64,000 nt of DNA. Source: Mycolicibacterium aichiense (lineage in GTDB: Bacteria > Actinomycetota > Actinomycetes > Mycobacteriales > Mycobacteriaceae). The DNA is taken from positions 3,782,001 through 3,846,000 of the forward strand of contig NZ_AP022561.1 of NCBI RefSeq assembly GCF_010726245.1, in the 5' to 3' direction. Shown one piece after another: positions 56,501 to 64,000 of this stretch. The notes below the pieces were generated by a model. That model was not told the origin of the DNA and did no database searches. It saw only the letters and a list, made by a program, of their open reading frames with translations. Positions within the stretch are counted from its first letter, which is position 1; every line of letters starts with the position of its first letter. Made by a program: the position numbers and the translations under genes.

Positions 56501-59500
56501 GCACCGCCGATGGCGGCGAACACCGCGGGCCAGCAGCGGCCGACCAACGCATCAGGAACGATCGACAGCGTCGGCGCCAAGGGCGAACCGAACGTCGCGG
56601 TGACGCCGGTGTGATCGGCGACCCGCTCGGGATCCCAGCCGACGGTGACGGTGGTCGAGCCGCCCGCGACCGGCGGCAGTGCGTCGGGGCCGTCGACCCC
56701 GGCAGCGATGGCCAGCACGGCGCGCATGGCGGTGGCGGCGTCCTCGGTGCGCACGACCGGCATACCGCCGTCGATCACGGTGGCGGGCAGGCTGAAGGCG
56801 ATGTCGATCCACGTGCCCGACAGCGGGACACTGAGCACCACCCGGTTGTCAGCGGTGACCTCGAGGCGCGCCCCGGTGGAATGGTTTGTGGCCGAACGGT
56901 TGTCGTGCACCAGCCACTCCGACGGGGCCGCGATGCGATGCACCGGGTTGGTGGCGGTGCGGCCGGCCCACAGCACGTCGGGCGAATCGAGCACGATGGC
57001 CAGCGGACCGGTCGCGTCGGTGCGCACCCGCAGCCGCGCGGCGACCGGTTCGGGCTGTGCGCCCGAGGCCAGCACCTCGTCGACGGCAGCCTGCTCGAAG
57101 CGGTCGAGCAGATCACCGACCGGCTCGTCGACCCGGTCGATACCGGCGACGGCCTGCGTGCCGGGGATGATGCACACCTGATCGGCGGTGTAGCGCGCAT
57201 CGTGGGCCTGCCACAGCGAGTCGCTGCGCCACCAGCGCCGCACGTCCTTGTCGATGACCGGGACGAAGTTGACCGGCTTGCCCAGCGTCTTGCACAGCTG
57301 CACGAAGAACGGCACATCGGCCGGGTGCAACAGCACCGACCCGGCGTCGGGATAGCGGGCCTGCAGCGCCTCCAGGGCCTGGCTCGGATTCTCCAGCAGC
57401 CACTCGCCGTCGGCCGTCGACGCATCGAACAGCGTCTCGATCGGACCGGTGTCCTTCGCGTTCAGTCGGGCCTCCGCGCGCTGCAGCATCTCGGCGAAGC
57501 GGTCCCGCCAGGTGATGTCGAGCCACGGGGAGTCGTCGGTCTTGGTGTCGGCCGTGGTGTCGCCGTCACCGACCGACAGCTCGACGAAGCGCTGCAGCCA
57601 CTGCAGGTACGTCATCTCACCGACATCGCCGAAGTACGGCTTGGCGGTGACCGCCATCGCGGCGATGATCTCCTCGCGGCGCGCCGCGACCGCCTCGGCG
57701 TCACCGGCGACCTCGTCGAGCAGACGGCCGCAGCGGGAGGCGGCATTGTCGATCTCGTGGATGTCGGCGCCCAGCTGGCTGCGCCCGGAAGCCATGCCGT
57801 TCACGGCTTTTCCGGCACCGACCCAGTGATCGGTGCCGACGGTGTCGACCAGCAGCTGCTTGACCGCGGGCGAGGTGGTCGCCTCCAGGCAGGCCATCGC
57901 GGCGGTACCGACCAGAATGCCGTCGATCGGCATCAGCGGGTAGCCGTAGGCGGCCGACCACCGGCCGGACAGGTATTCCGCGGCGCGCTCCGGCGTGCCG
58001 ATGCCGCCACCGACGCAGACCGTGATGTTGGCGCGGCCGCGCAGCTCGGAGTAGGTGCTCAGCAGGAGATCGTCGAGGTCTTCCCAGGAGTGGTGACCAC
58101 CGGCGCGGCCGCCCTCGATGTGGACGATCACCGGCTTGGTGGGCACCTCGGCGGCGATCCGGATGACCGAGCGGATCTGCTCGACCGTGCCCGGCTTGAA
58201 GCAGACGTGCGCGATGCCGACCGTGTTCAGCTCGTCGATCAGGTCGACGGCTTCCTCCAGCTCGGGGATACCGGCGCTGACGACAACGCCGTCGATCGGC
58301 GCACCGGACTGGCGCGCCCGCTGCACCAGGCGCTTGCCGCCCAGCTGCAGCTTCCACAGGTAGGGGTCCAGGAACAGCGAATTGAACTGGATGGCGCGGC
58401 CTGGCTCGAGCAGCGTCTCGAGCTCCGCGACACGCTTGTCGAAGATGGCCTCGGTGACCTGGCCGCCACCGGCCAGTTCGGCCCAGTGGCCGGCGTTGGC
58501 GGCAGCGGCGACGATCTTGGCGTCGACGGTGGTCGGCGTCATGCCCGCCAGCAGGATCGGCGAACGACCGGTCAGCCGGGTGAACTTGGTCGACAGCTTC
58601 ACCGAGCCGTTGGGCAGGGTGACCACCGAGGGCGCGTAGCTCGACCACGGCTTGGCCACCTCGGGGACCGCGCCGACGGTGAACAGGTTGCGCTGACCGC
58701 CGCGGGTGGCCGCGGGCACGATGCCGATGCCGAGGCCGCGGATCACCGGCGCGGTGAGCCTGGTGAGGATGTCGCCGGGGCCGAGGTCGAGAATCCATCG
58801 AACTCCGGCGTCATGCAGGGCGGTGACCTCTTCAACCCAGTCGACCTGCTGCACCAGAATCGCGTCGGTCAGGGCGCGCGCCAGCTCGACATCCAGGCCG
58901 ACCGCGGCGGCCCAGCGGCCGACGATGTCGATCCCGTCCGCCAGCCGCGGGGTGTGGAAGCCGACCTCGACCTGGACCGGGTCGAACACGGGCGCGAAGA
59001 CGGCGCCGCCACGGTTCTTGTTCTTGCGGTCGGCGGCTTCGGCGTCGGCGATCTGCTCGCAGTACAGCTCGAATCGGGACAGCTGTTCCGGGGTTCCGGT
59101 GATCACAACCGAGCGCCGGCCGTTGCGGATCGACAGCACCGGCGGCAGCACGGTGCGGACGTCTTGAGCAAACTCTTCGAGCAGTTCGTAGATGCGTTCC
59201 GGTTCGGCGTTGGTCACCGACACCATCGGCGGACGGTCACCGAGGACCGAAATGCCGCGACGACGGGCAACCAGCGTGCCCGCGGCGCCGATCAGCTGGG
59301 CCAGAGCGAGCAACTGGACGTCCTTGGCGCCACCGGCACGCAGCGCCTCGACGGCCAGCACGCCCTGGGAGTGGCCCGCGACGGCCACCGGCGGGGCGGC
59401 CGCAAGATCCATGCCCTGACGCGCCAGTGCACGCGTGGCGGCAATCTGAGTCAGCAGGACGCCGGGGACCGACACCGCAGCCGAGGTCAGCTGCTTGGCC

Positions 59501-59826
59501 GAGGGCACCGGTTCCTCAGCGGCCAGCGCGCGCACCCAGCGCAGCGGCTCGAAGCCGATCGGGCGGACCACGACGAGCTCGTCTGCGACGGGCTCGAGCA
59601 GCAGTTCAGCCTCGCCGGCCAGCGTCGCGAGCTCAGATTCGATCCCGGCCGAGGTGACCAGCTCTTCGAGGGTTTCCAGCCAGGCGCTGCCCTGCCCACC
59701 GAAGGCCACGGCGTACGGCTCACCGGCGTTGAGACGGTCGACCAGCGCATGCGTGGTTGTCCCCGAGGCGCCCCCGCGCCATGATCCGTCGCCCGTGGAC
59801 AGCCTGTCGTGCTCGTGGATCGTCAC
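50584..59826 (-). CDS. fas: Type I fatty acid synthase
   Basis: 3080 residues from GTG 59826 (MTIHEHDRLS, as in M. tuberculosis Fas), with GGGAG about 9 nt upstream; the frame is open 42 codons further, without support. Domains from N to C: acetyltransferase (AGHSQGVLAVEAL), enoyl reductase (LLAGMTPTTVDAKIV; VCVGGGIGTPERAAEYLSG), dehydratase (GDHNPIHTD; SPIVHGMWLSAAAQ), malonyl/palmitoyl transferase (CGHSVGEYTALAC), an Ala/Pro linker, ACP (LDSIESITDGASSRRNQLL), ketoreductase (VVTGASKGSIAASVV) and ketosynthase (Cys in GACATAAVSVEEG, His in KHDTSTLANDP and TGHAKGGAAVFQM). Makes C16-C26 acyl-CoAs that feed mycolate synthesis. Confidence 0.96.
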   Translation of the reverse strand: MTIHEHDRLSTGDGSWRGGASGTTTHALVDRLNAGEPYAVAFGGQGSAWLETLEELVTSAGIESELATLAGEAELLLEPVADELVVVRPIGFEPLRWVRALAAEEPVPSAKQLTSAAVSVPGVLLTQIAATRALARQGMDLAAAPPVAVAGHSQGVLAVEALRAGGAKDVQLLALAQLIGAAGTLVARRRGISVLGDRPPMVSVTNAEPERIYELLEEFAQDVRTVLPPVLSIRNGRRSVVITGTPEQLSRFELYCEQIADAEAADRKNKNRGGAVFAPVFDPVQVEVGFHTPRLADGIDIVGRWAAAVGLDVELARALTDAILVQQVDWVEEVTALHDAGVRWILDLGPGDILTRLTAPVIRGLGIGIVPAATRGGQRNLFTVGAVPEVAKPWSSYAPSVVTLPNGSVKLSTKFTRLTGRSPILLAGMTPTTVDAKIVAAAANAGHWAELAGGGQVTEAIFDKRVAELETLLEPGRAIQFNSLFLDPYLWKLQLGGKRLVQRARQSGAPIDGVVVSAGIPELEEAVDLIDELNTVGIAHVCFKPGTVEQIRSVIRIAAEVPTKPVIVHIEGGRAGGHHSWEDLDDLLLSTYSELRGRANITVCVGGGIGTPERAAEYLSGRWSAAYGYPLMPIDGILVGTAAMACLEATTSPAVKQLLVDTVGTDHWVGAGKAVNGMASGRSQLGADIHEIDNAASRCGRLLDEVAGDAEAVAARREEIIAAMAVTAKPYFGDVGEMTYLQWLQRFVELSVGDGDTTADTKTDDSPWLDITWRDRFAEMLQRAEARLNAKDTGPIETLFDASTADGEWLLENPSQALEALQARYPDAGSVLLHPADVPFFVQLCKTLGKPVNFVPVIDKDVRRWWRSDSLWQAHDARYTADQVCIIPGTQAVAGIDRVDEPVGDLLDRFEQAAVDEVLASGAQPEPVAARLRVRTDATGPLAIVLDSPDVLWAGRTATNPVHRIAAPSEWLVHDNRSATNHSTGARLEVTADNRVVLSVPLSGTWIDIAFSLPATVIDGGMPVVRTEDAATAMRAVLAIAAGVDGPDALPPVAGGSTTVTVGWDPERVADHTGVTATFGSPLAPTLSIVPDALVGRCWPAVFAAIGGAATDSGFPVVEGLLSLVHLDHAARLLKPLPKEPTQLTVTATASVATDTEVGRVVPVTVNVTDANGMILAVLEERFAIRGRTGAKALTDPVRAGGAVSENATDTPRRRRRDVTIGAPVDMRPFAVVSGDHNPIHTDQAAALLAGLESPIVHGMWLSAAAQHVVTATDGKPAPPAKLIGWTARFLGMVKPGDDIDFRVDRVGIDLGAEVLEVTAKIGTDLVMSATARLAAPKTVYAFPGQGIQHKGMGMEVRARSKAARKVWDTADKFTRDTLGFSVLHVVRDNPTSLIASGVHYQHPEGVLYLTQFTQVAMATVAAAQVAEMREQGAFVEGAIACGHSVGEYTALACVSGVYPLEALLEVVFHRGSKMHDIVPRDEMGRSNYRLAAIRPSQIDLPDADVTEFVAEIAERTGEFLQIVNFNLRGSQYAIAGTVRGLEALEEEVERRREISGGKRSFILVPGIDVPFHSDVLRVGVDDFRRALERVMPADADPALLIGRYIPNLVPRPFTLDRDFVQEIRDLVPAEPLDEILADYDTWRNEKPHELCRKIVIELLAWQFASPVRWIETQDLLFIEEAAGGLGVERFVEIGVKSAPTVAGLASNTLKLPEYAHSTVEVLNSERDAAVLFASDEDPATDDSDDEPAATGEAPAEAVAVEAAPAAAPAAAPSGGPRPDDIGFDAGDATLALIALSAKMRIDQIEPLDSIESITDGASSRRNQLLVDLGSELNLGAIDGAAEADLAALKGQVAKLARTYKPFGPVLSDAINDQLRTILGPSGKRPAVIAERVKKTWELGDGWAKHVTAELALGTREGSSVRGGALGGLHEGALADAAAVDKAIDAAVTSVAARKGIAVSLPSAGGAGGGVVDSAALTEFAETVTGRDGVLASAARMVLGQLGLDTPVTAAPVASDAELIDLVTAELGSDWPRLVAPAFDAKKAVLLDDRWASAREDLVKLWLADEGDIDADWLTLSERFEGAGNVVATQANWWQGRALASGRNIHASLFGRIAAGAENPDKGHYSDEVAVVTGASKGSIAASVVAGLLDGGATVIATTSKLDDDRLAFYKALYRDHARYGASLWVVPANMASYSDIDALASWVGSEQTESLGPQSIHLKDALTPTLLFPFAAPRVAGDLSEAGSRSEMEMKVLLWAVQRLIGGLSSIGAERDIASRLHVVLPGSPNRGMFGGDGAYGESKSALDAVVNRWSAETSWAQRVSFAHALIGWTKGTGLMGHNDAIVGAVEEAGVTTYSTEEMAAMLLDLCSVEAKVASANAPLKVDLTGGLGDVKLDMAELAAKAREEMTADAAGSDDEPTSGTIAALPSPPRGYVANTPPAWADLDVDPADLVVIVGGAELGPYGSSRTRFEMEVDNELSAAGVLELAWTTGLIGWEDDPKPGWYDTATGELVDEAELVERYHDAVVERCGIREFVDDGAIDPDHSSPLMVSVFLDKDFSFVVSSEADARAFVEFDPEHTVARPVPDSGDWEVIRKAGTEIRVPRKTKLSRTVGAQIPTGFDPTVWGISPDMASSIDRVALWNIVATVDAFLSSGFTPNELMRWVHPSLVASTQGTGMGGMTSMQTMYHGNLMGKAKPNDILQEVLPNVVAAHVIQSYVGSYGSMIHPVGACATAAVSVEEGMDKIRLGKAELVITGGFDDMTLEAVIGFGDMAATAETATMRAKGISDSKFSRANDRRRLGFLEAQGGGTILLARGDLALKMGLPVLAVVGYAQSFGDGVHTSIPAPGLGALGAGRGGKDSQLARSLAKLGVGADDIAVISKHDTSTLANDPNETELHERLADSMGRAPGAPLFIVSQKSLTGHAKGGAAVFQMMGLCQILRDGVIPPNRSLDCVDDELASSGHFVWPRETLRLGDKFPLKAGLVTSLGFGHVSGLVALVHPQAFLASLSEQERADYTKRAHERVLAGQRRLASAIAGGRPMYEKPADRRFNHDEPEKRQEAAMLLDPASRLGDDDAYVR

Positions 59827-60305
59827 CTTGTATATCTCCCTGTCGTGCTCGTCGTCGCGGTCGTCGCGTCTTCGTTTCGTATGTCTGTGTGGGCGATTCC
59901 CCGTCGAATCACGGCCGCCGCGCGCTTCCCCCTGGAGGGCGCCGGCTGACATCTCGGCTGTACTAAGAGTGGCATAAGAACCAGCACTATTTTCCGCCCG
60001 AGATTGGTTACTGACGAGTTCTACGGACGGGTAACAGCACGCTGGGTAACACCGCGCCGAACAGGCGCCCAGACATCGGCGGACAAACGTCCTGCATGCA
60101 GGTGGTTACGGTTGAGTAGGCGAAACAGTGCTGTTCAAAGCACGATTGTTATCGAATCGTTACCTGTCGATTTTCCGTCGCGCGTCTGCGCACGAGATCG
60201 CCGCCCAAGCACTTGCTCGGTTTTTCAGTCCACAATTGTTCACCAAAATGGCGTCGTTGAGTTTGCTGGCAAATCCTTACTAGCCGGTAAGTTTTTCGCC
60301 TTGAC
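59827..60305. promoter_or_regulatory. fas upstream region with repeated GTTAC/GTAAC motifs
   Basis: About 480 bp without a supported gene; it must hold the fas promoter. GGTTAC occurs at 60006 and 60104, GGGTAAC at 60029 and 60044 (15 bp apart), GTTACC at 60159, and CTTAC/GTAAG form an inverted repeat at 60276-60291. A 12-bp palindrome CCTGCATGCAGG is at 60091-60102. The clustering fits binding sites for a fas activator such as FasR, which controls fas-acpS in M. tuberculosis, but I cannot confirm the consensus. The open frame at 60004-60393 is rejected. Confidence 0.45.
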
Positions 60306-61043
60306 TCAGTCCCACTGGCCGAATTGTGGCTTCAGGATGTTGTTCACGTCGACGCCCACCCCCGCCACCGTGCGCTTGTCGATCTCCACCTGATGCAGGT
60401 GCGCGGCGGGGTGCGTGTAGCCCTTCGGGGAGCCCCAGTTGTGCTGCCAGAACCAGGACCCGAGACCGTCCTGCAGGGCCCAGTCGATGACCTTGGAGTT
60501 CCCGTACACGCCGACGCGCTGATGTCCGATCACCGATTCCCAGGCCCGTAGGTAGGGCGCGACCTGTGTTGTGTACTGATCCGGGGTCGGGTCGTCGTCG
60601 ATCGACACGTAGATCGGCGCGGCGACCGGGCCACCGGCGGCGGTATGCAGCTGCCAGCCCCGCTTGGCGTGGATGAGCCCGGCCTGCTGGCCGCCGAGCC
60701 AGTCCGCGGTGGCCTGCTTGCCGAACTGATAGTTGGACACGATCTTCAGACCCGCCTGGTACAGATCGCGGGCCTCGGTCAGCTGAATCGGCTTGCCCAG
60801 CATCCAGTCTCCGCCCGGCCGCCGGTCCGAGACGTACCGGATGGCGCCGAGGGCACCTGACGCTTTCAGATCACTGGCGCTGATGACGCCGGCCGCGTAG
60901 TCCAGCAGTACGCCGAGTGAACCGGTGGCGGCGGTGGCCGGCTCGGCACTCGCGACGGACGCAGCGAGGGTCGATGCAAGCGTCCCGAGACCGACGGCGG
61001 CCGGCGTTGCCGCAGCCAGTTTGAGGACGTCGCGTCGCGACAT
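60306..61043 (-). CDS. Tat-exported DUF1906 glycoside-hydrolase-like protein (Rv2525c-like)
   Basis: 245 residues from ATG 61043 (a GTG two codons earlier is possible). The Tat signal is clear: MSRRDVLKLAAATPAAVGLG, ending near SAEPATA. The mature part is a DUF1906 TIM-barrel-like domain: GVLLDYAAGVISASDLKASGALGAIRYVSD, GLKIVSNYQFGKQATADW, APIYVSIDDDPTPDQ and VGVYGNSKVIDWALQ, with acidic residues typical of glycosidase folds. Rv2525c is known as a Tat substrate affecting cell-wall properties and beta-lactam response. It is upstream of fas on the same strand. Confidence 0.88.
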   Translation of the reverse strand: MSRRDVLKLAAATPAAVGLGTLASTLAASVASAEPATAATGSLGVLLDYAAGVISASDLKASGALGAIRYVSDRRPGGDWMLGKPIQLTEARDLYQAGLKIVSNYQFGKQATADWLGGQQAGLIHAKRGWQLHTAAGGPVAAPIYVSIDDDPTPDQYTTQVAPYLRAWESVIGHQRVGVYGNSKVIDWALQDGLGSWFWQHNWGSPKGYTHPAAHLHQVEIDKRTVAGVGVDVNNILKPQFGQWD

Positions 61044-61223
61044 GGACACGCGCCTCAGAATATGACAATTGCCTCACCGACCACACCAACGACACCGGTC
61101 ACAGCTGCATCACCTTTGAGCCTCCGCGGTGTGGATCGCGAATCCGATGGTCCAGAGGTTCGGCAACCGGCGAAGTCAACTATGACGCTGCGGGTGGACA
61201 ACTCAATCCGTAGGATCCACCCC

Positions 61224-62255
61224 ATGCCGCCAGCCTCCTCTCGCGCACCGCAGATCGAGTTGCGCGGGGTGCGGAAGGTGTTCGGCGACGTGACCGCGGT
61301 CGAAGGCGCCGACCTGACCGTTGCCGATGGGGAGCTGTTCGCGATCCTCGGCCCGTCCGGTTCGGGCAAGACCACGGTGCTGCGGATGATCGCCGGCTTC
61401 GAGCAGCCGACTGCGGGCACGGTCCACCTGGGCGGCGCCGACGTCACCGCACTGCCGCCGGCCAAGCGCGACACCAATACCGTCTTCCAGGACTACGCGC
61501 TGTTCCCGCACATGACGGTCGCCCAGAACGTGGAATACGGCCTGAAGGTCAAGGGTGTGCCGAAAGCCGAACGACGCGAGCGCACGGCAGCAGCGCTGGA
61601 CATGGTGCGACTGTCCGGGCACGCGGCGCGCAAGCCAAAGCAGCTGTCCGGCGGCCAGCAGCAGCGGGTCGCGCTGGCCCGCGCGCTGGTGGGCCGGCCC
61701 AAGGTGCTGCTGCTCGACGAACCGCTGGGCGCGCTGGACCTCAAGCTGCGCGAGCAGATGCAAGTGGAGCTCAAGGCGATTCAGCGCGAGGTCGGCATCA
61801 CGTTCGTGATCGTCACCCACGATCAGGATGAGGCGCTCACCCTCTGTGACCGGCTCGCGGTGTTCAACGACGGCCGCATCGAACAGGTCGGGGCCGCACG
61901 CGAGGTCTACGAGAATCCGGCAAACCGGTTCGTCGCCGACTTCGTCGGCACCTCCAATGTGGTCGACGGTGCGACCGCCGAGGCGCTGGTCGGCCGGTCC
62001 GGCACCGTCGCGATCCGCCCTGAGCGCATCGCCGTGCTCACCCCGGACGACGCCGTCCCGGCCGGAATGCGCAGTGTCACAGCCCAAGTCGCCGAGGTGG
62101 TGTATGCGGGACCGATCACCCGGGTGGCCGTCGACGCATCCGGGGTCGGCCTGACCGCGACCCTGCTGTCGGCCGAGGCCTCCACCGAGCTCTCCCACGG
62201 CGCAACCGTGGTCCTGGCCTGGCCAGACAGCGCCGTCCGATCCCTGTCCGCCTAA
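61224..62255 (+). CDS. ABC transporter ATPase, spermidine/putrescine type (PotA-like)
   Basis: 343 residues from ATG 61224 with AGGA upstream. Walker A GPSGSGKTT, Q-loop VFQDYALFPHMTV, signature LSGGQQQRVALARAL, Walker B VLLLDEPLGALD, H-loop VIVTHDQDEAL. The C-terminal TOBE-like region (TVAIRPERIAVL; AEVVYAGPITRVAVDA) is typical of PotA/PotG ATPases. It powers the importer whose binding protein and permease follow. An ATG at 61182 is an alternative start. Confidence 0.9.
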   Translation: MPPASSRAPQIELRGVRKVFGDVTAVEGADLTVADGELFAILGPSGSGKTTVLRMIAGFEQPTAGTVHLGGADVTALPPAKRDTNTVFQDYALFPHMTVAQNVEYGLKVKGVPKAERRERTAAALDMVRLSGHAARKPKQLSGGQQQRVALARALVGRPKVLLLDEPLGALDLKLREQMQVELKAIQREVGITFVIVTHDQDEALTLCDRLAVFNDGRIEQVGAAREVYENPANRFVADFVGTSNVVDGATAEALVGRSGTVAIRPERIAVLTPDDAVPAGMRSVTAQVAEVVYAGPITRVAVDASGVGLTATLLSAEASTELSHGATVVLAWPDSAVRSLSA

Positions 62256-62270
62256 CAAGAGGAGCTCGTC

Positions 62271-63464
62271 ATGAGAACCACCACCCGCCGCCTCGGCGTC
62301 ACGCTCGCCGTGTGCGCCGCACTGGTCGCCGCCTGTTCGAGTTCCAACAACTCCGGCGGCGGCGGTACCACCGCACCGCCCAAGATGGAGCCGTTGTCAG
62401 CCCTCGGCGATGGCGAGGGCCAGCTCAATCTGATCGCCTGGGCCGGTTACGCCGAGAACGGATCCAACGACCCGAAGGTCAACTGGGTAGGACCGTTCGA
62501 ACAACAGACCGGCTGCAAGGTCAACGTCAAGATCGGTAACACCTCCGACGAGATGGTCCAGTTGATGCGCACCGGCCAGTACGACGGTGTTTCGGCATCG
62601 GGCGACGCCACGCTTCGGCTGATCTACGCCGGTGACGTCGCCCCGGTCAACACCAAGCTGGTACCCAACTACGACACGATCTCGGCGTTCCTCAAGGACA
62701 AGCCGTGGAACTCGGTCAACGGCCAGATGTACGGCATCCCGCACGGCTGGGGTGCCAACCTGCTGATGTACAACACGGACGTCGTCAAGGGCGCGCCGGA
62801 CAGCTGGGGTGCGGTGTTCCCCGGTGCGCCCGAGTACAAGGGCAAGGTCACCGCGTATGACTCCCCCATCTACATCGCCGACGCTGCGCTGTACCTGTCC
62901 AAGACGAAACCCGAACTGGGCATCAAGAATCCGTACTCGTTGACCGAGGACCAGCTCAATGCCGCGGTGGATCTGCTCAAGGCCCAGCACGCCAACATCG
63001 GCGAGTACTGGTCGGACTACACCAAGGCGGTGCAGGCCTTCGAGTCCGGCACCTCGGCGATCGGCACCACCTGGCAGGTGATCGCGAACATGATCACGTC
63101 GGACAACAAGGTCAAGATCGCCACCGTGCTGCCCAAGGAGGGTTCGACCGGATGGTCGGATACCTGGATGGTCTCGTCGAAGGCCAAGAACCCCAATTGC
63201 ATGTACAAGTGGATGGACTACATCACCTCACCCCAGGTCAACGCTCAGGTCGCCGAATACTTCGGTGAGGCCCCGGCGCAGACCAAGGCCTGCGAGTTCA
63301 CCAGCGACAAGACGTTCTGCGACACCTACCACGCCACCGATTCCGCCTACGCGGAGAAGATCAGCTACTGGACGACGCCGCAGAAGCAATGCGTGGACGG
63401 CAGCGGTGACAACTGCACGGCCTACAACGAGTGGGTCGACAAGTGGCAGCAGATCAAGGGCTGA
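62271..63464 (+). CDS. ABC transporter substrate-binding lipoprotein (PotD/polyamine type)
   Basis: 397 residues. Lipoprotein signal with lipobox LVAAC (Cys about residue 22) followed by a Ser/Gly linker. Family segments: LNLIAWAGYAENG, FEQQTGCKVNVKIGNTSDEMVQLMRTGQYDGV, YGIPHGWGANLLMYNTDVV, YKGKVTAYDSPIYIADAALYL and CMYKWMDYITSPQVNAQVAEYFGEAPA. ATG 62271 has AGAGGAG upstream, 15 bp after the ATPase stop. Probably binds a polyamine or similar cation outside the membrane. Four Cys near the C-terminus could form disulfides. Confidence 0.9.
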   Translation: MRTTTRRLGVTLAVCAALVAACSSSNNSGGGGTTAPPKMEPLSALGDGEGQLNLIAWAGYAENGSNDPKVNWVGPFEQQTGCKVNVKIGNTSDEMVQLMRTGQYDGVSASGDATLRLIYAGDVAPVNTKLVPNYDTISAFLKDKPWNSVNGQMYGIPHGWGANLLMYNTDVVKGAPDSWGAVFPGAPEYKGKVTAYDSPIYIADAALYLSKTKPELGIKNPYSLTEDQLNAAVDLLKAQHANIGEYWSDYTKAVQAFESGTSAIGTTWQVIANMITSDNKVKIATVLPKEGSTGWSDTWMVSSKAKNPNCMYKWMDYITSPQVNAQVAEYFGEAPAQTKACEFTSDKTFCDTYHATDSAYAEKISYWTTPQKQCVDGSGDNCTAYNEWVDKWQQIKG

Positions 63465-63472
63465 GCCACGGG

Positions 63473-64000
63473 GTGAGCCGGCGCCTTCGCCTCGCCTTCC
63501 TTCTCGTTCCGCCACTGGCCTGGCTGGTGGTGGCCTACCTGGGATCGCTTGGTGTACTGCTGCTTTCAGCCTTCTGGAGCACCGACACCTTCACCGGTGC
63601 GGTGGTGCGCTCCTATACCAGTGACAACATCGTGCGGGTCCTCACCGACGCGGTGTTCCGCACAGCCACCCTGCGCACCGTCGGAATTGCGTTGAGCGTC
63701 ACCGCGATCTGCATCGTGTTGGCCGTACCGCTCGGTCTGTACATGGCCAAGGTCGCCTCACCGCGCGTGCGGCTGGCCCTGGTGGTCGCTGTCACCACGC
63801 CGTTGTGGGCAAGCTATCTGGTCAAGGCCTACGCCTGGCGGATGTTGCTGTCCCCGGAGGGCCCGCTGCACTGGGTGGCCGGCTACACACCGGGCTACGG
63901 GCTGATCGCCACGGTGCTCACGCTGGCCTACCTCTGGTTGCCCTACATGGTGATCCCGGTGTTCGCGGCGTTCGAGCGGGTGCCCGACCCACTGATCGAC
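63473..64000 (+). CDS. ABC transporter permease (PotB-like), truncated by window end
   Basis: 176 codons from GTG 63473, 8 bp after the binding-protein stop; the frame is open to the window edge. N-terminal helix (FLLVPPLAWLVVAYLGSLGVLLLSAF), a periplasmic segment (WSTDTFTGAVVRSYT), then helices of the permease core (TVGIALSVTAICIVLAVPLGLYMAKVAS; LWASYLVKAYAWRMLL; LAYLWLPYMVIPVFAAFERVPDPLID), where the EAA loop begins. Inner-membrane component of the polyamine-type importer; a second permease (PotC-like) is expected downstream. Confidence 0.9.
   Translation, partial: MSRRLRLAFLLVPPLAWLVVAYLGSLGVLLLSAFWSTDTFTGAVVRSYTSDNIVRVLTDAVFRTATLRTVGIALSVTAICIVLAVPLGLYMAKVASPRVRLALVVAVTTPLWASYLVKAYAWRMLLSPEGPLHWVAGYTPGYGLIATVLTLAYLWLPYMVIPVFAAFERVPDPLID

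Noticed and set aside
53173..59784. A 2203-codon open frame antisense to fas
   Set aside because: It lies wholly inside the fas gene on the other strand. Its Arg/Gly/Asp/Gln-rich translation lacks any domain, and long antisense frames are expected from the GC-biased third positions of fas.
60004..60393. 129-codon plus frame upstream of fas
   Set aside because: No domain or ribosome site; overlaps the 3' end of the DUF1906 gene and the promoter region of fas.

Overview
The window reads as chromosomal DNA of a mycobacterium, most likely a fast-growing Mycolicibacterium. This rests on high GC, a single giant type I fatty acid synthase with its AcpS, a CmaA/MmaA-type mycolate methyltransferase, a CmrA-type mycolate reductase, an LdtMt2-type L,D-transpeptidase and MmpS-like and DUF1906 proteins. 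From about 18.6 kb to 61 kb, gene order follows (from memory) the M. tuberculosis stretch Rv2495c to Rv2525c: bkdCBA, citE-like, maoC-like, fadE19, accA1, accD1, TetR, MmpS-like, MFS, cmrA, HerA-like ATPase, orn, [insert], ldtMt2, [insert], DUF3618, bcp, M20 peptidase, acpS, fas, DUF1906. Names are by recognition of translated proteins; no database search was run.

Layout. 0-2.4 kb: IS481-type transposase tail, toxin-antitoxin debris and a secreted low-complexity protein. 2.4-7.7 kb: mycolate methyltransferase, membrane protein, lone CbiM-type metal permease with a structured leader, secreted protein, DUF1059 divergent from an ECF sigma factor with a SnoaL-like tail, and a membrane diguanylate cyclase. 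7.8-12.8 kb: a five-gene, tightly coupled operon (biuret-hydrolase-like enzyme, FdrA, DUF1116, carbamate kinase, stand-alone allophanate-hydrolase C-domain), read here as an energy-conserving carbamoyl/ureide catabolic unit. 12.9-18.6 kb: hemerythrin-like protein, giant SARP/AfsR-type regulator, a crotonase lacking both catalytic glutamates, and an ArsR-SRPBCC fusion. 18.6-28.6 kb: branched-chain amino acid/leucine degradation operon and its divergent TetR regulator.

28.6-40.7 kb: small membrane proteins, S9 peptidase, MmpS-like protein, MFS transporter, CmrA, HerA-like ATPase, oligoribonuclease, tRNA-His, two tandem paralogues of unknown function, L,D-transpeptidase, tRNA-Lys. 40.7-50.2 kb: secreted sugar-dehydrogenase-like protein, GlcD-type flavoprotein, cytochrome P450, a 53-residue peptide gene, MFS sugar-porter-like transporter, zinc-binding small protein, DUF3618, Bcp, M20 peptidase, ArsR plus glyoxalase-fold pair. 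50.2-61 kb: acpS, fas and a Tat-exported DUF1906 protein. 61.2-64 kb: start of a polyamine-type ABC importer (ATPase, binding lipoprotein, permease cut by the window end).

Strongest points for a second look: the FdrA/DUF1116 operon with a biuret-hydrolase-like enzyme and no third carbamoyltransferase subunit; three GCAAGT repeats at exact 11-bp spacing before the hemerythrin gene, next to a SARP gene (SARP regulators classically read 11-bp-spaced repeats); matching palindromes immediately upstream of two unlinked ArsR genes; and the hairpin ahead of the lone CbiM gene.
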